A DNA stretch of 64,000 bases, from NCBI GenBank assembly GCA_036768485.1, contig JAVLUZ010000637.1, positions 142,460 to 206,459 of the forward strand, read 5' to 3'. The translations under genes and the position numbers were made by a program. This DNA comes from Mermis nigrescens (Eukaryota > Nematoda > Enoplea > Mermithida > Mermithidae). Positions 57,730 through 64,000 of this stretch are shown here, piece after piece; position 1 is the stretch's first letter; every line of letters starts with the position of its first letter. The notes under the pieces were generated by a model. It saw nothing but the letters and a program-made list of their open reading frames with translations. It was not told the origin of the DNA and did no database searches.

Positions 57730-58615
57730 GCAGGAAAGGTTGTACAGCAGATCTACAATTGTATGTACACATGCATATCAAGCATGCTCAGGCCAATTTA
57801 CCTTGGTTCACCCAACTATTTTATTCTGATCTCTTGCCTGTTAATCCTAAGGACACTCAAGGCTAAATAATGAACATTAATTCTCTCACGAAAAGCTCAT
57901 GGAGCATATCTGCATTATACAGGCAGATGCAAAAATAATGGAAGACTAATGCTGCACCACAAAGTATAACATTTTATTCAACATCAACAGCTGACAAACA
58001 TTCAATAACAGATTCCTGATCTTCATCAGGATATACTGCTCAAGGGCCTAAGCTAAAGAGGTCGCATTGTTTACAATACACATTATTCGAAAAAACAGTT
58101 TCTGTGCTTAAAACAGTGACCGCCAATTTTCAGTTGCACTTACATCATCAAAAATTTCTGAAAAGAGCCCTGTTTGCAATGTCTTTTGAAAAAATAAATA
58201 ATACTTTATTACTAATTGTATGTACTTCAGTAGGAAGCAAATCCTTATGTTTTGAAATATATCAAAAAAATGTTTATAGGCGCTTTGCAAACACCGTTTT
58301 TTTCCCAGCGATTTGGTTGACATTATAGACCGAACCCAAAATTTTTTCCACTTTTTCCGACTTTTTTCCACATTTTTTGGGAGGTCTAAAACGGTCAAAA
58401 TAGAGCGCCTGTGTTGAAAAATCAGTGTTTTTAAGTGGAAAATTTTATGTACACATGCAATAGCGGTGTTTGATGCACTTTTTGTATAAAAATTTCGCGC
58501 TCTACAAGAATATCACGATCAGTAACGTTATTTATGTTGAAACTTGAATTTCCTTCCTTCAGTAAAGCATTTTAGCCAATTCTGAAGTCGTTTTTGACAA
58601 TTAAAACTATAATTT
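57730..58615. other. Body of the ATTCTCCTG element, nothing supported
   Basis: AT-rich with short open frames only. 58104-58328 (plus) and 58398-58108 (minus) overlap and look like chance. Confidence 0.4.
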
Positions 58616-58619
58616 ATCA

Positions 58620-59395
58620 AATGGCGCGAAGCGCTAGAAAATTTTGAAATTTTAGCTCTCTAAATCATTTTTGCATTTCAAAAACTGTGCAGCAGAAGGT
58701 AAGGATTTTCAATCGTAGTGGAGTTCTAGGACCAGATTATCGATAAAAAATGCTGCAATTGGCGCCGCGCGGCTTAAACATCAATAACAAGTAAGAATTA
58801 ACTCAACTCGGCGCGAAGCGCCGAAAACTTTTTGTAGTTTCACCTCTCTGAAACGCATTTTTGCATTACAAAAACTAACTGAATCCGTGCAGAAGATAAG
58901 GATTTTCAATCGTAGTGAAGTTCTAGATCAAATTTTCGATAAAAATGCTGCAGTTGACGCGGTGCGGCTTAAATATTAATAACAAAAAATTAAATCAAGC
59001 CGAAAAATTTTTGTAGTTTCACTTCTCTAAAACGCATTTTTGCATTACAAAAACTAACTGAATCCGTGCAGAAAATAAGGATTTTCAATCGTAGTAAAGT
59101 TCTAGATCAAATTGTCGATAAAAATGCTGCAGTTGACGCGGCACGGCTCAAATACTAATAACAAAAAAGAATTACATCAATTGCGCCGAAAATTTTTGTA
59201 GTTTCACTTCTCTAAAACGCATTTTTGCATTACAAAAACTAACCGAATCTGTGCAGAAGATAAGGATTTTCAATCGTAGTGAAGTTCTAGACCAGATTGT
59301 CGATAAAAATGCTGCAATTGGCGGCGCGGCTTAAGGATTACTAATAAGTAAGAATTTAATCAATGCGGCGCGAAGCGCCGAAAAATTTTTGAAGT
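58620..59395. repeat. About 185-bp satellite, four to five units
   Basis: The word AAGGATTTTCAATCGTAGT recurs at about 58701, 58898, 59077 and 59262 (spacing 197, 179 and 185). Each unit contains AAACGCATTTTTGCATTACA, TGCTGCARTTGRCG and, at its start, the hairpin motif. The motif is perfect at 58810 and 59367 and eroded in the middle units. Confidence 0.9.
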
Positions 59396-60017
59396 TTTAA
59401 CTCTCTAAAACGCATTTTTAACATTACAAAAAGTTTCCACAAATGCCAACCAAGCCCAAAAATTTTTTCCATTTGCCAAAATTTTGGGGCTAAAGTTTCC
59501 TAATATGGTCTTGTCTCGATTTTCCTGAAAATAATTTTTTCAGATAGATTCGAGGATGCTGAGTCCAGAAATGAAAAGCGTTAAGGGGCTGGACGGATAC
59601 TTGTGGAATAGAGCCCTTCAAACTTGCAAAAAACGTGATTATTACGATGTTCTTAGGGCTCCATCTCCACAAATATTCGTCAGCCCCCTAAACGCTTTTG
59701 TTTTCTGGTCTCAGCGTTGTCGAATCTATCAGAAAAAATTATGTTTAGGAGAATCGGTGACAAAAAAATTTTTTGAATAAAAAAATTATGCAAAAAATTA
59801 TGCTAAACCTCATTTTTAACATTTCTACATTACAGTTCTGACGTTAAAAAAGCGTAAAAACACTGTTATCGGGAAAAATTGAGAAAAAACCATATTAGAT
59901 AAAATTTGGTGATTAGATCCATGCGAGCTAAATTTTTGGCAAATAGATACTTGCCCACAACTCACCAGCTTGCTTATACGAACATCTTAGGCTTAGGCTT
60001 AGAAAGTGTATTCACAT

Positions 60018-60146
60018 TGGTGCCAGCTGATGGTCTAAGCCTGAGACAATTAGGGCGAAAATTGCGGAGCGATCGAAGCGAGCGGAGCAATTTTTTGCCC
60101 CAATTGTGCCTTAGGCTTAGACCATCAGCTGGCACCAATTTGATAT
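60018..60146. repeat. Foldback repeat H copy 2
   Basis: TTGGTGCCAGCTGATGGTCT with AAGCCTGAG is mirrored as CTTAGGCTTAGACCATCAGC. The centre has GCGGAGCGATCGAAGCGAGC. Same family as 53069-53197. Confidence 0.85.
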
Positions 60147-60495
60147 GCACGGCAAGTCTAAAATAATAACCGTGATGAATCGATTACACCCTGCTTCGGC
60201 TTTGTTAACGTCAGAACTGTAATGTAGAAATTAAAAATTGGGTTAAGCATAATTTTTTTTTGCATAATTTTTTTTTCAAAAAATTTTTTTGTCACCGATT
60301 CTCCTAAAAACAATTTTTTCTGATAGATTCGAGGACGCTGAGTCCAGAAAAAAAAAGCGTTTAGGCGGTTGACGAATATTCGTGGAGATAGAGCCCTTAG
60401 AACATTGAAATAAACACGTTTTTTGCAAGTTTGAAGGGCTCTATCGCCACAAATATTCGTCAGCCCCCCAAACGCTTTTCATCTCTGGACTCAGC

Positions 60496-60764
60496 CACAC
60501 CTGGGCGTGGGGGGGGTTTGGGGGTATGCACCCCCCCAGAAACCAAAATACCCCTCCCCCAGAAATCAAAATACCCCCCCAGAATTCAATTTTTGAAAAT
60601 TTTTTTCGTTTTTTTCGCAATTTTTTGATGCCAATGGATAGTGCTTGATGAGAAACGTCGAAAAATGGTGTTTTTATCGCCTTACCACCATTTTTAAGGC
60701 TATTTTTCGACCTTCAAAAAAATCTTGCACCCCCCCCCCAGAATTTTCTTGCTGCCCACGTATG
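60496..60764 (+). mobile_element. hAT-type MITE, family A copy 5
   Basis: 269 bp from CACACCTGGGCG to TGCCCACGTATG. A perfect 8-bp duplication, GACTCAGC, lies at 60488-60495 and 60765-60772. It has inserted into the right arm of the large palindrome. Confidence 0.93.
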
Positions 60765-61257
60765 GACTCAGCGTACTGAATCTATCAAAAAAGTAGTTTT
60801 AGGAGAATCGGAGACAAAACCATATTAGAAAAAAATTCCATGAATTTCTGCACCTCGTGATATTAAGTGAATAAATAAATGAATGAATGAATTGATTTAC
60901 TACGGAAGCACGAAACTTATTTGGATATAGTTATAACTTAACACTTAGGTCTTAACTACGAACGAAATAAAGTCTTAATGTGAAACAACTAACTAACTAC
61001 AGTAAGTACAGTAAGGAGGTTAATGTATGATAATCATTATAACTTGCTGTTTAAGTTTTGAAAATTCTCCTGAATTCTCCTAGATTTTCAGGATTCTCCT
61101 GAATTCTCCTGACATTTTAAAATTCTCCTGCATTCTCCTGCATGTTTACAACTTCTCCTGAAATTTCTCCTGAAAAGCCCATTCTCCTGCTCCTGCTTCT
61201 GAAAATTTTAGATTCTCCTGAATTCAGGAGAATTCTCCTGCACCTGGCAACCCTGGT

Positions 61258-61368
61258 ACCGTCATTCGTCAAATCGTATCACCGATATATACAGTAAAAG
61301 TATTATTTGATGAATCTGCGCGTAAAGATCGACATGCACATATGTTTTTATTCAGTACGCATTTTTAA
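61258..61368 (+). pseudogene. Continuation of the split Gag-like fragment
   Basis: Directly after the ATTCTCCTG element the open frame TVIRQIVSPIYTVKVL continues for 36 codons to a TAA. It fits as the downstream part of the fragment ending at 57608, although the exact junction is unclear because the flanks do not show a target duplication. Confidence 0.35.
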
Positions 61369-61674
61369 ACGGAAAACTTGAAATTATAATCCTAATCCCT
61401 GCGTGCTATTCTAGAAAAAATAAGCGATGGCTTATTTTCATATTTTTTGACGCATTGTTTTTACTATGTCTTTGTTTTTGTCGAAATAAAAATTGCTTTG
61501 CTTTGCTGAAGAAATCCAACTTCAGATAAAATATCACCTATAAACTTCCAAATCTCCTCAAAAACAAATGCGGTTTCTGTATATAATAGTATACGCCGCA
61601 ATTTGTGTTGATATTCAATAGGTTCATTTTTATTTTTAGGACATTATGTATATCTATTCCTATAGTCTGTTTCA
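61369..61674. other. Intergenic DNA, nothing supported
   Basis: AT-rich, no gene or repeat recognised. Confidence 0.4.
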
Positions 61675-62215
61675 TTTAACTTTCCGGTTTTCTTTTGAAT
61701 TTAACCCGCAAAAATCGGGCTACAAAATTGGTTTTGATGCAATAATGCTGCATATATGGAAAGCGTCTCGCCATAATTCGATAGGTACTGTAGAATATCG
61801 CAAGAATGGCCTCAATTAAATTCACTTTTTGTAGACACCCTAAATTGCTATCAAAAACCTTTAAATTTTATAACGCGGACTATAATAATTTTTTTACAAA
61901 CTATAATCTGTTTCATTTAGAGTGTATTTTACATACGTTTGGGCATACATTTGAAGAATTTTCATCGACAGCAAGCCTGTAGACTACGGCGCTGTAATCG
62001 CAATCTGTCAGCTTTTTGTCGGAGATTATTTTTAAAGCTATTGCCCAAACTTGTGTAGAACAGACTATTACTTTTGGCATAAATTTTATGAAATTTTATC
62101 GACAATTAAGTCGGCATCTGACGATAACTATTGCTCGCATATCAAATCAATCAATCAGTCAGCTTTTTCGCAGATAGTTTCTAAAATTTACGTTCAAACT
62201 TGTATGAAACAGTAC
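61675..62215. mobile_element. Cluster of mariner-like MITE pieces, family M copy 2
   Basis: CTATAGTCTGTTTCATTTAA at 61675 and CTATAATCTGTTTCATTT at 61905 are element ends. At about 61905-62070 is a unit with the family M core CTGTAATCGCAATCTGTCAG, closed by GAACAGACTA. A last partial end (GTATGAAACAGTACA) stands near 62200. It looks like nested or adjacent insertions. Confidence 0.55.
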
Positions 62216-62446
62216 ACCAAGTAATGGCTCAAGTTAATTAATGTCTCACATGTACGTGTACAAGTACACGAGGAATGGGTCTATCAAAGCTGAAAAGATT
62301 GGGTCTAAGCTCCAAATTATACTCTACGAAAGCTCATGCATGAAAATAAATTTTAAGCGCTCAAATGAGTGGCTAAGTGGTTTAGTGACTACAGAAGTGG
62401 TTTTTCGACAGCCTGCATTAATGCGATTCTAAAACTTTATATCATA
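62216..62446. other. Intergenic DNA, nothing supported
   Basis: Short open frame 62241-62432 (plus) has no recognisable features. Confidence 0.4.
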
Positions 62447-64000
62447 GGTAGCGCGTTAGCGCGTACCTATAATATACTTGGGTACCCCTAACACCTGTGC
62501 ACCCCTACAGCTATAACGGTACACTTCTGGAAGGTGCGGTTTTTTTTTAAAAGAAAGATAATAAAAAAATTCGCTGCCCGTGTTTTTTTGTTTTTCTTGA
62601 AACTCAAAACTGGCTGTGTAAAGAAGGTGTAAAGTTTTTGTGTAACGTTATAACATAGGACAAATTTTGGGACATTTATATTGCGGCATGTGGACAACTG
62701 AGTATTGATGACTCGAAGAATCGAACAGCATAGGATAATAGAAAGATGAATTCTACAGATGGCACTTTTTTGTTTTTTGAAATTCGCATTAGTTATCGAA
62801 TGGCAGTGTAAAGAGTGCGAAAATCTGGGGGTGAAAAAGCAATTTTTGGTCGAGTTTTCAACCTGCTTATGTCTGATACTAACTCCGGTTATGAGTTTTT
62901 TGAAACGTTTTCTGACAGAAATGTAGAGCGGATCAAGGGCTACATTCTGCATATAATCAAAATCTTCTACGCTCTATGGTGAGTTAGATGCTGGGGTTTA
63001 AAGGTTACACTCTAGTGGATAGTGTAAAAAACGGATTTTAACTAAGATTTCTCTGCCGAATTTTTCCGCTTATGAGTCAGGGTGAATTGAATACAGCAGT
63101 AATAAAGTGCCTCTCAGGGACTACACATCGCAGCAAATTGCATTTAAAAAAACGCAATATTGAGTTATTTATGGGGGTGTAAAGTTCGAAATCATAGGTA
63201 AAAAATGGGCGAAAAAACACATTTTTTTCCGAATTTTGATTAATAAATCATACCAAATAATTTTTGCAAGAGAATTTCGGCACACGGGAATGTACTACGA
63301 TTTAAAAGCTACAAATTGTACCAAACCGAATTTCTCTAAACTCAATGGGGAGTTCGGTACGGAATTTTAAAGTTTACAGTGTTCTAAATGATGGAAAATA
63401 CCTTTTCGTTGCTTTTTTTGTTCTCCACTTTCTCCGTCCAGAAGTCCGGATAAGTCCAATAGAATAAAAATAAAGTGCTTTAAACCGGGTGCATGTCGAA
63501 GCAAATTGTCTATACATTAATATTTAGCGAGTGTAAAGTCAAAAATTTGGTATTTAAAATGCGTTTCTGTCATGTTTTTTCTGCCTGCTTCTCCGGTTAT
63601 GAGTGAGGGACACGATTATCAAGTCTAGAAATGGACCAGGAACCAAATTTGATATGCCTGTCTGGCGCATATGTTTACACTCTACAGTGTTGTAAAGTGG
63701 TTCACACCTATTGTTAGTTTGCCCATAGAATATTATGGAGACTTAATTTTTTCATAAATATTAATCGTAATATCGGAACAATATCAAAATTACGAATCTG
63801 ACCAAAATCTTTTTTACACTAGGTGTTTACATGAAGTTTACACTACATATGTATTTATCTTCGTTTTTGAGCATTCCAGAAACCTAATTTTTTCCTGGAG
63901 TCTAGAAATTTTCAAAGAATCAAATGTGAGACGTCACGTAGGCGCGTTTGTGTACATCCAACAGTGATGTAAAGTAGTTTATGTAACGTGGCCGGTTTTA
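62447..64000 (+). repeat. Repeat E, longer copy running off the window
   Basis: Starts CATAGGTAGCGCGTTAGCGC and aligns with 32478-33052 up to about 63065. Beyond that it goes on with diverged modules of roughly 250-300 bp, each with palindromic words around TTTACACT and AGTGTAAA. Similar words (GTGGTTCACACC) also occur in the Helitrons near 13400 and 16390. No ORF. The right end is not in the window. Confidence 0.75.

Larger units (their letters stand above)
59500..60828. repeat. Large palindrome with nested palindromes
   Basis: The left arm (59500-59850) starts CTAATATGGTCTTGTCTCGA. The right arm (60200-60828) ends with its inverse and is interrupted by a family A MITE. Each arm contains its own ~270-bp inner palindrome around GATAGATTCGAGGA, GCTGAGTCCAGAA and AGAGCCCTT. 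The centre holds foldback H copy 2. Confidence 0.85.
57609..61252. mobile_element. hAT-like element with ATTCTCCTG arrays and nested repeats
   Basis: The ends CAGTGTTGCCAGGT and the inverse of CAGGGTTGCCAGGT are typical of hAT elements. Both arms (57640-57725 and 61058-61245) are made of the 9-mer ATTCTCCTG with a few inverted copies, for example GAATTCAGGAGAATTC. The flanks GTAACTAG and GTACCGTC do not match as a target duplication. The body holds a satellite (58620-59395), a large palindrome (59500-60828) with a foldback in its centre, and a family A MITE (60496-60764). No transposase was recognised. Confidence 0.7.

Overview
This is a eukaryotic, AT-rich, intron- and transposon-laden window, most likely from an invertebrate animal. 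It holds one intact host gene. That gene is a ZIP-family (SLC39) metal transporter on the minus strand, six coding exons between 44939 and 22555, rebuilt here from exon ends, splice sites and phase (404 codons, no internal stop). Almost everything else is mobile DNA in various stages of decay. A 3' splice acceptor only 2 nt before the transporter's ATG would suit spliced-leader trans-splicing, as in nematodes. The style of the retroelement proteins reminded me of mermithid nematodes, but that is a weak impression and no species call is made.

Layout. 1-10543: a decayed Ty3/gypsy-type retroelement on the minus strand (Gag-like, protease, reverse transcriptase, RNase H, integrase, then a long unidentified third ORF). 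11130-16850: a ~200-bp tandem repeat interrupted at a TA by a Tc1/mariner-like element, which is itself interrupted by two Helitrons in tandem. 16830-22500: gene-poor DNA with small MITEs and a hAT-type element whose arms are arrays of TATCTT. 22555-44939: the transporter gene, whose introns (about 21 kb in total) are filled by hAT-type elements and ~350-bp interspersed repeats. 45476-48773: a 3.3-kb hAT-type element carrying a broken C2H2 zinc-finger gene. 48774-57450: repeats, tRNA-like pseudogenes and another hAT-type element with 17-bp arrays. 57453-61368: a second Gag-like fragment split by a 3.6-kb element that holds a satellite, a large palindrome and a hAT MITE. 62447-64000: a long repeat that runs off the window.

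The most striking pattern is a recurring architecture. Seven distinct families have hAT-like ends and 8-bp target-site duplications (perfect or one or two bases off), and an eighth has matching ends without a recognisable duplication. Seven of these eight have subterminal blocks built from a short, usually self-complementary motif that differs from family to family (TTTGTACATGTACAAA, CCGAAGCTTCGG, GGCACCGGTGCC, GGCCCCGG, GGGTACCCGG, a 17-mer, a TATCTT hexamer; ATTCTCCTG in the eighth family), while the fifth-copy CACACCTGGGCG MITE family lacks such a block. A second pattern is a 13-bp hairpin motif, GGCGCGAAGCGCC, shared by otherwise unrelated repeat families across the window. A third is that two copies of one hAT family sit 28 and 35 bp upstream of two consecutive transporter exons in the same orientation.
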